A DNA stretch of 21,786 bases from Saccharospirillum sp035704555 (GTDB taxonomy: Bacteria > Pseudomonadota > Gammaproteobacteria > Pseudomonadales > Natronospirillaceae). Numbering within the stretch: the stretch's first letter is position 1; each line of letters starts with the position of its first letter. The DNA lies in assembly GCA_035704555.1 (NCBI GenBank), contig DASSWT010000190.1, forward strand, positions 1 through 21,786, written 5' to 3'. Shown piece by piece: positions 14,048-21,449 of the stretch. Position numbers and translations under genes: made by a program. The notes under the pieces are model-generated. The model was not told the origin of the DNA. It worked only from the letters and a program-made list of their open reading frames with translations, and made no database searches.

Positions 14048-14788
14048 ATGACGCAACTGAGTGTTAACCTGAATAAAATTGCTTTGCTGCGGAATTCCCG
14101 TGGTCGCGATTTCCCCAACGTGGTGACCTTTGCCAAAAAATTCATCGCGCTCGGCGTGCACGGCATTACCATTCACCCGCGCCCGGATGCCCGCCATGCC
14201 ACCGCACAGGACGCACACGATCTGAAGACGGCGCTGGCTGCGCACCCCGATGTTGAGCTGAACATAGAAGGGTACCCGACTGAAGATTTTCTGGCGTTGA
14301 TTGAAGCGGTTAAACCTCAGCAGTGCACCCTGGTGCCGGATGAGCCCAACCAACTGACGTCAGATCACGGCTGGGATTTCACTCAACATGCCGATTTTCT
14401 CGAAACTGTTTTGTCGCGTATTCACGCCGTTGGCGTGCGCAGCTCCGTGTTTCTCGACCCGGATACAAACCAGGTTGAGCTTGCCGCGAACTCAAGCGCC
14501 CAGCGTATTGAGCTGTATACCGAAGGCTATGCCAGCGCCTTTGGCACCGAATCGGCGGGGGCCGTTCTGGCAAAGTACCGGGAAGCCGCAGACCTTGCGC
14601 GTCAATTGGGGCTGGGCGTGAATGCCGGTCACGACCTTGATCTGCATAACTTGCCGGATTTTCTGTCCATTCCGGGCATTCTAGAAGTATCGATTGGCCA
14701 TGTTCTGACCGTCGAATGCATTGAGCAGGGCATGGACGCTGTGATTGACCAGTATCTGGCGATCTGTGCGACCAACCCATCGACCTGA
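14048..14788 (+). CDS. pdxJ: Pyridoxine 5'-phosphate synthase PdxJ
   Basis: 246 residues, the family length. PdxJ condenses 3-amino-1-hydroxyacetone phosphate with 1-deoxyxylulose 5-phosphate to form pyridoxine 5'-phosphate, the ring-closing step of vitamin B6 synthesis. Visible: LRNSRGRDFPNV; GITIHPRPDARH with His43, Arg45 and His50; LNIEGYPTEDF with Glu74; CTLVPDEPNQLTSDHGWDF; RIELYTEGYASAFG; LGLGVNAGHDLDLHN; EVSIGHVLTVECI. The N-terminus reads VNLNKIALLRN rather than VNIDHIATLRN as in E. coli, and GWDF and NAGHDL are also features I associate with the Bacteroidetes-type enzyme. It is not next to recO or acpS, the usual enterobacterial partners. AGGA lies 6-9 nt before the ATG; 58 bp separate it from the previous gene. 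Confidence 0.93.
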   Translation: MTQLSVNLNKIALLRNSRGRDFPNVVTFAKKFIALGVHGITIHPRPDARHATAQDAHDLKTALAAHPDVELNIEGYPTEDFLALIEAVKPQQCTLVPDEPNQLTSDHGWDFTQHADFLETVLSRIHAVGVRSSVFLDPDTNQVELAANSSAQRIELYTEGYASAFGTESAGAVLAKYREAADLARQLGLGVNAGHDLDLHNLPDFLSIPGILEVSIGHVLTVECIEQGMDAVIDQYLAICATNPST

Positions 14789-14871
14789 GCCTGTGTACGC
14801 GTTACCGGGAATACATAATTTCGAAGCAGGATGACCGCTCCTACCATTTTACCGTGCAGGAATAAGCTCTT

Positions 14872-15477
14872 ATGGAACTGGCCATTGCCGATTTAGACGC
14901 CACCGCTATTTACAAATTGATGGTGGGCTCCATTCAGCCCCGCCCAATCGCCTGGGTGTGTACCCGCAATGAGCAGGGGGTGCTGAATCTGGCGCCGTTT
15001 TCATTTTTTACTCTGGTCAGTGTCAACCCGCCTATCGTTGCGTTTGCACCGTTGCGCAAACCCGATGGTACTGAGAAAGATACCGTACTGAACCTTGAGG
15101 AATGCCCTGAGTTCACACTGAATATTGTCAGCCATTCGGTTGTCGAGGCCATGAACCAGACGTCAGCCCCGCTGGCACGTGGAGACAGTGAAATTGGCTT
15201 TGCCGGGTTAACGACGGTGCCGTCCCTGACGGTTATGCCACCGCGTGTCGAGCAGGCGCTGATCCATTTTGAATGCCGGCTGCGCGACATACAGCGCTTT
15301 GGCGACCAGCCGATGGCGGGCCGGCTGATTCTCGGCGACATTGTTCATGTGCAGGTGGACGACGCGCTTTATGACGACGGCCGTATTCTCGCCGACAAAC
15401 TGGACGCCGTCGGCCGCATGGCAGGCAACACCTACAGTACCACGCGCGATACATTTGAAATCGAACGTCCCGGCTGA
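14872..15477 (+). CDS. Flavin reductase-like protein (FMN-binding split barrel)
   Basis: 201 residues. The pattern YKLMVGSIQPRPIAWVCTRNEQGVLNLAPFSFFTLVSVNPPIVAFAPLR, then KDTVLNLEECPEFTLNIVSHSVVEAMNQTSAPL and HFECRL...GRLILGDIVHVQVDD, is the flavin-reductase-like, FMN-binding split-barrel domain. Members bind FMN and reduce flavins or act as small oxidoreductases; many have no assigned substrate. It is cytoplasmic, without signal or membrane segments. AGGA precedes the ATG at a slightly long distance. It follows pdxJ after 83 bp, and the next gene starts 5 bp after its stop, so a pdxJ-flavin reductase-YqaA transcript is plausible. A link to B6 oxidation by FMN is tempting but unsupported. Confidence 0.85.
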   Translation: MELAIADLDATAIYKLMVGSIQPRPIAWVCTRNEQGVLNLAPFSFFTLVSVNPPIVAFAPLRKPDGTEKDTVLNLEECPEFTLNIVSHSVVEAMNQTSAPLARGDSEIGFAGLTTVPSLTVMPPRVEQALIHFECRLRDIQRFGDQPMAGRLILGDIVHVQVDDALYDDGRILADKLDAVGRMAGNTYSTTRDTFEIERPG

Positions 15478-15482
15478 CCGCC

Positions 15483-15890
15483 GTGTCCTTTATCGTTCTC
15501 TTCGCGGTGGCCTTTGTTGCCGCAACGCTGTGGCCACTGGGCACCGAGTTGTTGTTTATCGGCCTGGTGCGTCAGTCCGGTGATTTGTTTTTGGCCTATT
15601 GGCTGGTGGCAACCCTGGGCAATGTACTTGGTGCCTGGTTAATGCTGATGCTGGCCCGGTGGGCGCGTCAGGCGGGTGTGGTATCTTCACGCTGGCAACC
15701 TGCACGGGTTACAGAGCAACGGATGCAACGCTGGGGTACGCCCTTGTTGGCGATGGCCTGGCTGCCCGTTGTGGGGGATTTATTGCCGGTTGCTGCCGGG
15801 TGGTTGCGTATGCCGCTGGCCGCGTCGGCGTTCTGGCTGACGCTGGGTAAAGGTGTGCGCTTTTTCCTGATTGGATTCTGGCTGGCTTAA
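15483..15890 (+). CDS. YqaA-family (DedA/SNARE-associated-like) inner-membrane protein
   Basis: 135 residues from a GTG start 5 bp after the previous stop. Strongly hydrophobic: IVLFAVAFVAATLWPLGTELLFIGLV, YWLVATLGNVLGAWLMLMLARW, a cytoplasmic basic stretch, then WGTPLLAMAWLPVVGDLLPVAAGWLRMPLAASAFWLTLGKGVRFFLIG. LPVVGDLLPVAAGWLRM is the conserved re-entrant-like motif of YqaA and DedA proteins, which are tied to membrane homeostasis and lipid scrambling. E. coli YqaA is slightly longer (about 142 residues). Start choice: GTG is the first start in frame after the flavin reductase stop. Confidence 0.85.
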   Translation: MSFIVLFAVAFVAATLWPLGTELLFIGLVRQSGDLFLAYWLVATLGNVLGAWLMLMLARWARQAGVVSSRWQPARVTEQRMQRWGTPLLAMAWLPVVGDLLPVAAGWLRMPLAASAFWLTLGKGVRFFLIGFWLA

Positions 15891-16025
15891 ACCCGCTATC
15901 AGCGCACAGCAGTCAGTGAATTAAGCGGCTATTCTATTATTGTTCACGGCTATTCGCGATTGAATCTTGTAGAGTGGGTGATCATGGATGATGACTCATA
16001 ACAACCTATACGTGGGAGAATCGGA

Positions 16026-16679
16026 TTGAACTTGGATCATTTGCTGGAAAGCAACCGACAATGGGCGGAGCAGATCACTGCTGAGCAGCCGGATTTTTTC
16101 AAGCAACTGGCGCGTCAGCAAAAGCCTGAACTGTTGTGGATAGGCTGTGCCGACAGCCGGGTGCCAGCCAATGAGATCATGGGGTTGATGCCGGGCGAGG
16201 TTTTTGTACACCGCAATGTTGCCAACCTGGTGGTTCATACCGATTTGAATTGCTTGTCGGTAATTCAGTTCGCTGTGGATGTGTTGAAAGTAAAACACAT
16301 CATCGTGACCGGGCATTACGGGTGTGGCGGGGTGGCGGCGGCATTGAACAATCAGCGGCTGGGGTTGATCGACAACTGGCTGCGCCACATTCAGGATGTG
16401 CTGAAAATCTACCGTCGCTATTTTGATGCATTGCCCGACGAGATGACTAAACTGAATAAACTCTGTGAAGTGAATGTGATGGCACAGGTGCTGAATCTGG
16501 CGGAAACGACCATCGTGCAGAATGCCTGGGAGCGTGGCCAGGCCGTCTCGTTACACGGCTGGATTTACGGGTTGGACAACGGCATCCTGAAAGACTTGGA
16601 TGTCACTCATACGAAAGATACTGACTTGCGTGAAACCATGCATAACCGGATAAAAAACCTGTTAAAACAGGCAATATAA
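16026..16679 (+). CDS. can: Beta-class carbonic anhydrase
   Basis: 217 residues (E. coli Can has 220), from a TTG at 16026 preceded by GGGAG at 7 nt. This start gives the canonical N-terminus (LDHLLESNRQWAEQI). The enzyme interconverts CO2 and bicarbonate, supplying bicarbonate for carboxylations. Zinc ligands and the catalytic dyad are all present: Cys41, Asp43 and Arg45 in GCADSRVPAN, then His97 and Cys100 in GHYGCGGV. Other conserved stretches are PGEVFVHRNVANLV and LHGWIYGLDNG. The 135-bp gap upstream (15891-16025) should hold the promoter, but I see no clear boxes. The next gene overlaps its stop as TAATG. Confidence 0.94.
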   Translation: MNLDHLLESNRQWAEQITAEQPDFFKQLARQQKPELLWIGCADSRVPANEIMGLMPGEVFVHRNVANLVVHTDLNCLSVIQFAVDVLKVKHIIVTGHYGCGGVAAALNNQRLGLIDNWLRHIQDVLKIYRRYFDALPDEMTKLNKLCEVNVMAQVLNLAETTIVQNAWERGQAVSLHGWIYGLDNGILKDLDVTHTKDTDLRETMHNRIKNLLKQAI

Positions 16680-17044
16680 TGAATCAGGTTAAACCAATAC
16701 ATACGGCCATCGCTCTGGCACTGAGCACCGCTTTACCGGCCTGGTCACGTGGTGTGGACCAGGGTGACCGGGTTCAGGGCATGGCCCTGTTTATGCACGA
16801 GTCGGCTGAGAACATTCAGTGGCTCTGGTTGGGCGGCATTGCGATAGGTGCACTGGTATTTTTGCTGTTCGTGCGCTGGATCCATTACGCCATGATCAAG
16901 CGTCACAAACCCAAGAAGAAAATACCGGTCAACAAGGATTATGCGAATGATCCTTCCGGCAAGAAGAAAGCAGCCCAAACCAGACCCGCCAAGCCGGTTC
17001 CGCAACGCCCCAAGCGACCGGACAATCGCAAGCGGCGTTACTGA
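16679..17044 (+). CDS. Small membrane-anchored protein with basic tail, unknown function
   Basis: 121 residues. An N-terminal hydrophobic stretch (HTAIALALSTALPAWS) looks like a signal peptide with possible cleavage after AWS. One strong membrane helix follows (WLWLGGIAIGALVFLLFVRWIHYAM, about residues 49-73). The tail is very rich in Lys, Arg and Pro (KRHKPKKKIP, KPVPQRPKRPDNRKRRY), as expected for a cytoplasmic tail that could bind nucleic acid or acidic lipid. The ATG overlaps the carbonic anhydrase stop (TAATG), so the two are probably co-translated. I recognise no family. The convergent valS gene ends 15 bp downstream. Confidence 0.7.
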   Translation: MNQVKPIHTAIALALSTALPAWSRGVDQGDRVQGMALFMHESAENIQWLWLGGIAIGALVFLLFVRWIHYAMIKRHKPKKKIPVNKDYANDPSGKKKAAQTRPAKPVPQRPKRPDNRKRRY

Positions 17045-17058
17045 ATCCGATTCGGGCG

Positions 17059-19914
17059 TTACTTCAACGCCGCCAGCTGCGCCAGTTGTTGCTCCAATTC
17101 TTTCACGCTGTGAGCGTACCCATCGGCTTTCTCACGTTCCTTGGCGATAACGTCATCCGGCGCCTTGGAGACGAAATTCTCGTTGTTCAGTTTGCCCTCA
17201 ACCTTGGCCAGTTCCTTGCGGGTTTTATCCAGCGCTTTGGTCAGGCGTGCCTGCTCGGCGGCGACGTCAATCAAACCCGCCATGGGCACCAGCACCTTGA
17301 GCTGGCCTACCAGTTGAGTCGCTGATACTGGCGCTTCTTCGCCATCTTTCAGCCAGGTAACACTCTCCAGCTTGGCCAGGGTCTTGAGGAAGTTTTCGTT
17401 TTCGCTGAGGCGGCGTTTGTCTTCTTCGCTGCCTTTCTGGAACAGCACCGGCAAGGGTTTGCCCGGTGCGATGTTCATTTCGCCACGGATATTGCGCACC
17501 CCAACAATCACGCCTTTCACCCATTCAATGTCGGCCTCGGCGGCAGCGTCGACTTTGGCTGGGTCGGCTTTCGGGAAGGGTTGCAGCATTAACGTCTCGC
17601 CTTCACGTGCCGCCAGATCCCGGATCGACAGCCAGATCTCCTCGGTTATGAAGGGCATAATCGGATGAGTAAGGCGCAATAAGGCTTCCAGCACGCGGAC
17701 CAGGGTGCGGCGTGTGCCGCGCTGAACCTCGGCCGAGGCGTTTTCATCCCACAGCACCGGCTTGGAAAGTTCCAGATACCAGTCGCAGTATTCATTCCAG
17801 ATGAACTCGTACAAAGCCTGGCTCATCAGGTCGAAGCGGTAATTGGCATAGTGACGCTCCACATCCTGCTCCAGCCCCTGCAAGCGGGAACTGATCCAGC
17901 GATCTGCCAGGCTCAGTTCAACCTCGCCACCGTTCTGGCCGCAATCCTGCCCTTCGGTGTTCATCAGCACATAGCGCGCCGCGTTCCAGATTTTGTTACA
18001 GAAATTACGATAACCTTCGAGGCGTTTGACATCGAAATTTATATCCCGCCCCTGGCTGGCGAGCGAGGCCAGGGTGAAGCGCAGCGCGTCGGTACCGGAT
18101 GAGGCCATGCCTTCGGGGAAGCTCTTGCGCGTCATTTTTTCAATTTTTGCCGCCAGTTTCGGCTGCATCAAACCGCTGGTGCGTTTGGCCACCAGGTCAT
18201 CAACGTCAATGCCATCGATCAGGTCGATGGGGTCAATCACATTGCCCTTGGACTTGGACATTTTCTGGCCGTTCTCGTCGCGAATCAGCCCGGTGACATA
18301 GACCTTCTTGAACGGAACCTGAGGGGTGCCATCGTCGTTCTTGATGAAGTGCATGGTCATCATCATCATCCGGGCAACCCAGAAGAAGATGATGTCGAAA
18401 CCGGTCACCAGAACGTCGGTCGGGTGAAAGGTTTTCACCAGGTCTTCGCGTTCCGGCCAGCCCAATGTCGAAAAAGTCCAGAGGGCGGAGCTGAACCAGG
18501 TGTCCAGTACGTCCTCGTCCTGCGTCAGGGCGAGGGTATCGTCGAGACTGTACTTGCTGCGAACTTCGGCTTCACTGCGGCCAACGTAGACATTGCCGTC
18601 TGCGTCGTACCAGGCGGGAATCTGGTGTCCCCACCACAGCTGGCGCGAAATGCACCAGTCCTGAATGTCCCGCATCCAGGAGAAGTAGGTGTTTTCCCAT
18701 TGCTTGGGAACGAATTCGATATCGCCGTTTTCTACGGCCTTGATCGCTGGTTCAGCCAGTGGCTTGGCAGATACATACCATTGATCCGTCAGCCAGGGTT
18801 CGATCACAGCATCGGAACGGTCGCCGCGAGGCACCATCAGGCTGTGCTCCTTGATCGAATCGAGCAGGCCCAGGGCATCGAAGTCAGCAATGATCTTCTT
18901 GCGGGCGTCGAACCGGTCGAGGCCGCCATAACCCTGTGGCATGGCACCGTCGAAATCGTCGATCGGTTTGCCGTCGTAGGTGTAGGCTTCGGCGGCGTGC
19001 AAAATGTGGGCGTCCTGGTCGAACACGTTGACCAGAGTTGCACCGTGGCGCTTGCCGACTTCGTAATCGTTGAAGTCGTGTGCCGGTGTGATTTTAACGC
19101 AGCCACTGCCAAATTCGGCGTCGACGTAATCGTCGGCAACAATAGGAATGCGACGGCCAAGCAGGGGTAAATCAACGAATTTGCCGACCAGGGACTGATA
19201 GCGCTCGTCGTCCGGGTTAACGGCAACAGCGGTATCGCCCAGAATGGTTTCCGGACGCGTGGTGGCTACCACGATGTAGGCTTTGCCATCGGCGGTGGTG
19301 GCACCATCGGCCAGCGGATAGCGGAAGTGCCAGAGCGAGCCCTGTTCTTCCTTGTTTTCCACTTCCAGATCGGAAATGGCGGTGTGGAATACCGGGTCCC
19401 AGTTGACCAGGCGTTTGCCGCGGTAAATCAGTTTGTCGTCGTACAGGCGCACGAAAACTTCACGCACGGCGTTGGACAAACCTTCATCCATGGTGAAGCG
19501 TTCGCGCGTCCAGTCGACCGAGTCGCCCAGTCGGCGCATTTGCGAGCTAATGGTACCGCCAGACTGTTCCTTCCACTGCCAGACACGGTCAATAAAGGTT
19601 TCCCGGCCAAGATCGTGGCGGGTTTTGCCTTCACGCGCCAGCTCACGCTCCACCACCATCTGGGTGGCAATGCCGGCATGGTCACTGCCGGTTTGCCAGA
19701 GGGTGTTGAAGCCTTTCATGCGGTGGTAGCGGGTGAGCGCATCCATAATGGTTTGCTGAAAGGCGTGGCCCATGTGCAGCGACCCGGTCACGTTGGGCGG
19801 CGGAATCATGATGCAATAGGAGTCGCCCTGACCCGAGGGTTTGAACCATTCGTTGCTTTCCCAACGCTGGTAATGCTTGCCTTCAATCGCTTGCGGCTGG
19901 TACGTCTTCTCCAT
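17059..19914 (-). CDS. valS: Valyl-tRNA synthetase
   Basis: 951 residues, full length for bacterial ValRS. It charges tRNA-Val with valine and edits threonine. Class I motifs: PPPNVTGSLHMGHAF, in which HMGH (47-50) is the HIGH signature, and NGQKMSKSKGN with KMSKS at 551-555. TGSDHAGIATQMVVE, WCISRQLWWGHQIPAWY, VLDTWFSSALWTFSTLGWP and RFTLASLASQGRDINFD are typical ValRS blocks; the CP1 editing domain lies between about 180 and 380. The last ~70 residues form the C-terminal coiled coil (LTKALDKTRKELAKVEGKLNNENFVSKAP) that contacts the tRNA. AAGAG precedes the ATG. The 102-bp leader contains a weak 5-bp GC hairpin (19954-19974) that on the minus strand runs into a CTTTATTTT stretch; attenuation is possible but unproven. 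Confidence 0.97.
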   Translation of the reverse strand: MEKTYQPQAIEGKHYQRWESNEWFKPSGQGDSYCIMIPPPNVTGSLHMGHAFQQTIMDALTRYHRMKGFNTLWQTGSDHAGIATQMVVERELAREGKTRHDLGRETFIDRVWQWKEQSGGTISSQMRRLGDSVDWTRERFTMDEGLSNAVREVFVRLYDDKLIYRGKRLVNWDPVFHTAISDLEVENKEEQGSLWHFRYPLADGATTADGKAYIVVATTRPETILGDTAVAVNPDDERYQSLVGKFVDLPLLGRRIPIVADDYVDAEFGSGCVKITPAHDFNDYEVGKRHGATLVNVFDQDAHILHAAEAYTYDGKPIDDFDGAMPQGYGGLDRFDARKKIIADFDALGLLDSIKEHSLMVPRGDRSDAVIEPWLTDQWYVSAKPLAEPAIKAVENGDIEFVPKQWENTYFSWMRDIQDWCISRQLWWGHQIPAWYDADGNVYVGRSEAEVRSKYSLDDTLALTQDEDVLDTWFSSALWTFSTLGWPEREDLVKTFHPTDVLVTGFDIIFFWVARMMMMTMHFIKNDDGTPQVPFKKVYVTGLIRDENGQKMSKSKGNVIDPIDLIDGIDVDDLVAKRTSGLMQPKLAAKIEKMTRKSFPEGMASSGTDALRFTLASLASQGRDINFDVKRLEGYRNFCNKIWNAARYVLMNTEGQDCGQNGGEVELSLADRWISSRLQGLEQDVERHYANYRFDLMSQALYEFIWNEYCDWYLELSKPVLWDENASAEVQRGTRRTLVRVLEALLRLTHPIMPFITEEIWLSIRDLAAREGETLMLQPFPKADPAKVDAAAEADIEWVKGVIVGVRNIRGEMNIAPGKPLPVLFQKGSEEDKRRLSENENFLKTLAKLESVTWLKDGEEAPVSATQLVGQLKVLVPMAGLIDVAAEQARLTKALDKTRKELAKVEGKLNNENFVSKAPDDVIAKEREKADGYAHSVKELEQQLAQLAALK

Positions 19915-20016
19915 GAGGGCTCTTAACTCGCTTGGCTGACAGTGAAAATAAAGGGGGCGCAGTGGCTCGGCCCCGGAGTCTGATAACTGCCATTATACAT
20001 GGACAGGGGGTCGAAA

Positions 20017-20559
20017 CTAATCGTCCGGTGCGGATGGGTCCTGGGCGTCTTCGCGTTTGAACGAGTCTGGCAGAGGCAAGTCGTTGTCTTCATACCACTG
20101 GCTGACCAGTGACCGGAAATCCTGCTGCAGCCGGTTACGCAAGTCGCGCTCGAACAGCTTCAGATAGTCCGCCACGGTATCCTCGATCCAGTGATCGAAG
20201 ACGGTTTCCAGTTGCGCCAGAACCTGCTCCGGATCCGGCCCCGGGGGTGGCTTGGGGGGTTCTTCAACCGGTGGCGGGGTTTGCTCTTTGCGAACGATCT
20301 CGGTGATCGGTCTCAGCGGTGCCAGTGATGCCAATTCCTCGGCCGCCCGGGCTTCCGCCTCATTACGGATGCGGATCAGCTCCGACAGCGATTGACTGGA
20401 CAGAAAGGGGTTGTCCGGATTGACGTGCGTTGGGCTGCGTTTGTCGACAATTTCATCGAGCAATGGAATCTGAGATTCCAACCGCGCAACCCGGTCGAGA
20501 CTCTGGCGAATGGCTTCCAGGTCCTGCAGCAGGCTCTGTTGGGAATCCTTCTGAACCAT
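20017..20559 (-). CDS. Conserved hypothetical protein between holC and valS
   Basis: 180 residues, acidic, no signal or membrane segment. The first 80 residues are helical (QQSLLQDLEAIRQSLDRVARLESQIPLLDEIVD; ESQIPLLDE), a proline-rich linker follows (TPPPVEEPPKPPPGPDPEQ, about residues 115-133), and a second helical block ends the protein (FDHWIEDTVADYLKLFERDLRNRLQQDFRSLVSQWYE). NPFLSSQSL is a further patch. The ATG directly abuts the holC stop (TAGATG), so translation is coupled. A hypothetical gene holds the same place between holC and valS in Pseudomonas, as I remember it. This suggests a conserved role near the replisome or tRNA charging, but no function can be assigned. Confidence 0.82.
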   Translation of the reverse strand: MVQKDSQQSLLQDLEAIRQSLDRVARLESQIPLLDEIVDKRSPTHVNPDNPFLSSQSLSELIRIRNEAEARAAEELASLAPLRPITEIVRKEQTPPPVEEPPKPPPGPDPEQVLAQLETVFDHWIEDTVADYLKLFERDLRNRLQQDFRSLVSQWYEDNDLPLPDSFKREDAQDPSAPDD

Positions 20560-20988
20560 CTATACCCGGTCTCTCAAGTCATGACGTTTCAGCGGATAAC
20601 CCCGGTCCTGATAAAACTTGTAATGCGCCCGCGTGGCGTTCAGGACAGCAGGGTCCTGGCTGACGACTTCAAAGACGCGCTCGAACCGGGAAAAATAGTC
20701 GGGAATTTCAGCAGCCAGATTAATCAGAACATCATGATGCTGACCCGGCTCCGCGTGCCAGCCAATCTGGACGTCATCATCGCTACTTGCGAGCAGGCTG
20801 TGCGCCAGAAAACTTTCCGGGGGCGTGGACCAGAGCACTTCGCTGACTGATTGCGCCATGGCTTCATCATCCACTGCCAACAGCACCCGGTGCTGGTGAC
20901 TGCGCGCCTTATTGACCAGACGCGCGGCATAGGCATAGCGGTCGGCGGCATGCAGCACCGGAACAATATGAAAGTCTACCTGGGTCAT
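20560..20988 (-). CDS. holC: DNA polymerase III chi subunit HolC
   Basis: 142 residues (E. coli HolC has 147). The sequence VDFHIVPVLHAADRYAYAARLVNKARSHQHRVLLAVDD, then LWSTPPESFLAHSLLASSDDDVQIGWHAEPGQHHDVLINLAAEIPDYFSRFERVFEVV and HYKFYQDRGYPLKRHDLR, is the chi fold. Chi bridges the clamp loader (through psi) to single-stranded-DNA-binding protein at the replication fork. The place between pepA and valS is conserved in gammaproteobacteria. No strong ribosome site is visible. A long non-coding stretch with three hairpins separates it from pepA, so holC probably has its own promoter in 20989-21119 or depends on readthrough. Confidence 0.95.
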   Translation of the reverse strand: MTQVDFHIVPVLHAADRYAYAARLVNKARSHQHRVLLAVDDEAMAQSVSEVLWSTPPESFLAHSLLASSDDDVQIGWHAEPGQHHDVLINLAAEIPDYFSRFERVFEVVSQDPAVLNATRAHYKFYQDRGYPLKRHDLRDRV

Positions 20989-21044
20989 GAGTCGGGTTCA
21001 TTACGGCGAAAACGCCATGGTACCTAAAGCGGCTGGCAGCAGGA

Positions 21045-21076
21045 AGAGAGAGGCAGGCATTGGCCTGCCTCTCTCT
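21045..21076. terminator. Perfect 14-bp hairpin downstream of pepA, upstream of holC
   Basis: AGAGAGAGGCAGGC (21045-21058) pairs perfectly with GCCTGCCTCTCTCT (21063-21076) around the 4-nt loop ATTG. It lies between pepA and holC on the minus strand. Neither strand has a proper T-run after the stem, so a classical terminator is uncertain; a transcript-stabilising hairpin or repeat remnant is also possible. Confidence 0.6.
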
Positions 21077-21119
21077 AATTCAAGTTCGGAGTTTGGGTTG
21101 ACTCAATCGCCTTGAGTAC

Positions 21120-21232
21120 GCGCCTGGTGGCAGTGATGCTCCTGCGGGGGCGCCGTGAAAACATCCATGTTGGCTTAACTTCGGCATCCATGCCTCAGAT
21201 ACCCCCGCAGGAACATCTCTGCCACCAGGCGC
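21120..21232 (-). repeat. 113-nt twin-hairpin repeat, copy 2 (core sense on minus strand)
   Basis: Outer arms 21120-21150 and 21202-21232 pair at 29 of 31 positions. One exception is a G-U wobble on the minus strand, the other a true mismatch. The 51-nt core, read on the minus strand, has hairpin B (GGCATGGATGCC) and hairpin A (AACATGGATGTT) followed by TTCACG. The core diverges more than copies 1 and 3 do from each other, but keeps both GGATG hairpins and the 3' TTCACG. It is inverted relative to copy 3, which lies 64 bp away. Confidence 0.85.
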
Positions 21233-21296
21233 TGTCTATCTCGTGTAATTCGAAACTAGACTTAATGACTTATGGGACGAGGTCTACACAATGTGA

Positions 21297-21409
21297 GCAG
21301 CGGGTGCCGGGTGTGCCCCTGTGGGGTAGTCCGCAGCATGGATGCTGCGGCCTAGGCTCCATGGATGGATCTACGCCGACCCCACAGGGGCATACCCGGT
21401 TCCCGCTGC
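21297..21409 (+). repeat. 113-nt twin-hairpin repeat, copy 3 (core sense on plus strand)
   Basis: Outer arms 21297-21326 and 21380-21409 pair at 27 of 30 positions; two of the three exceptions are G-U wobbles on the plus strand. The 53-nt core holds hairpin B (CCGCAGCATGGATGCTGCGG) and hairpin A (TCCATGGATGGA). It sits 40 bp beyond the pepA stop on the opposite strand and may serve as pepA's 3' structure. The core matches copy 1 at 44 of 53 positions. Confidence 0.87.
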
Positions 21410-21449
21410 GGGCCACCATCGCTCAGGTGGCTCGAGTTCCGGGCTTGGG

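Noticed and set aside
15981..15992. ATCATGGATGAT upstream of the carbonic anhydrase as a further 113-nt repeat copy
   Set aside because: Only the small hairpin is present. No outer stem or second hairpin surrounds it, and the 8-mer is expected by chance about once in a window this size.
18349..19170. 273-codon open frame on the plus strand opposite valS
   Set aside because: It is an antisense shadow of valS; its protein resembles no family, and the valS frame is unambiguous.
19475..19500. CATCCATG within valS as a repeat core
   Set aside because: It lies in a conserved coding region of valS and has no flanking stem or second hairpin.
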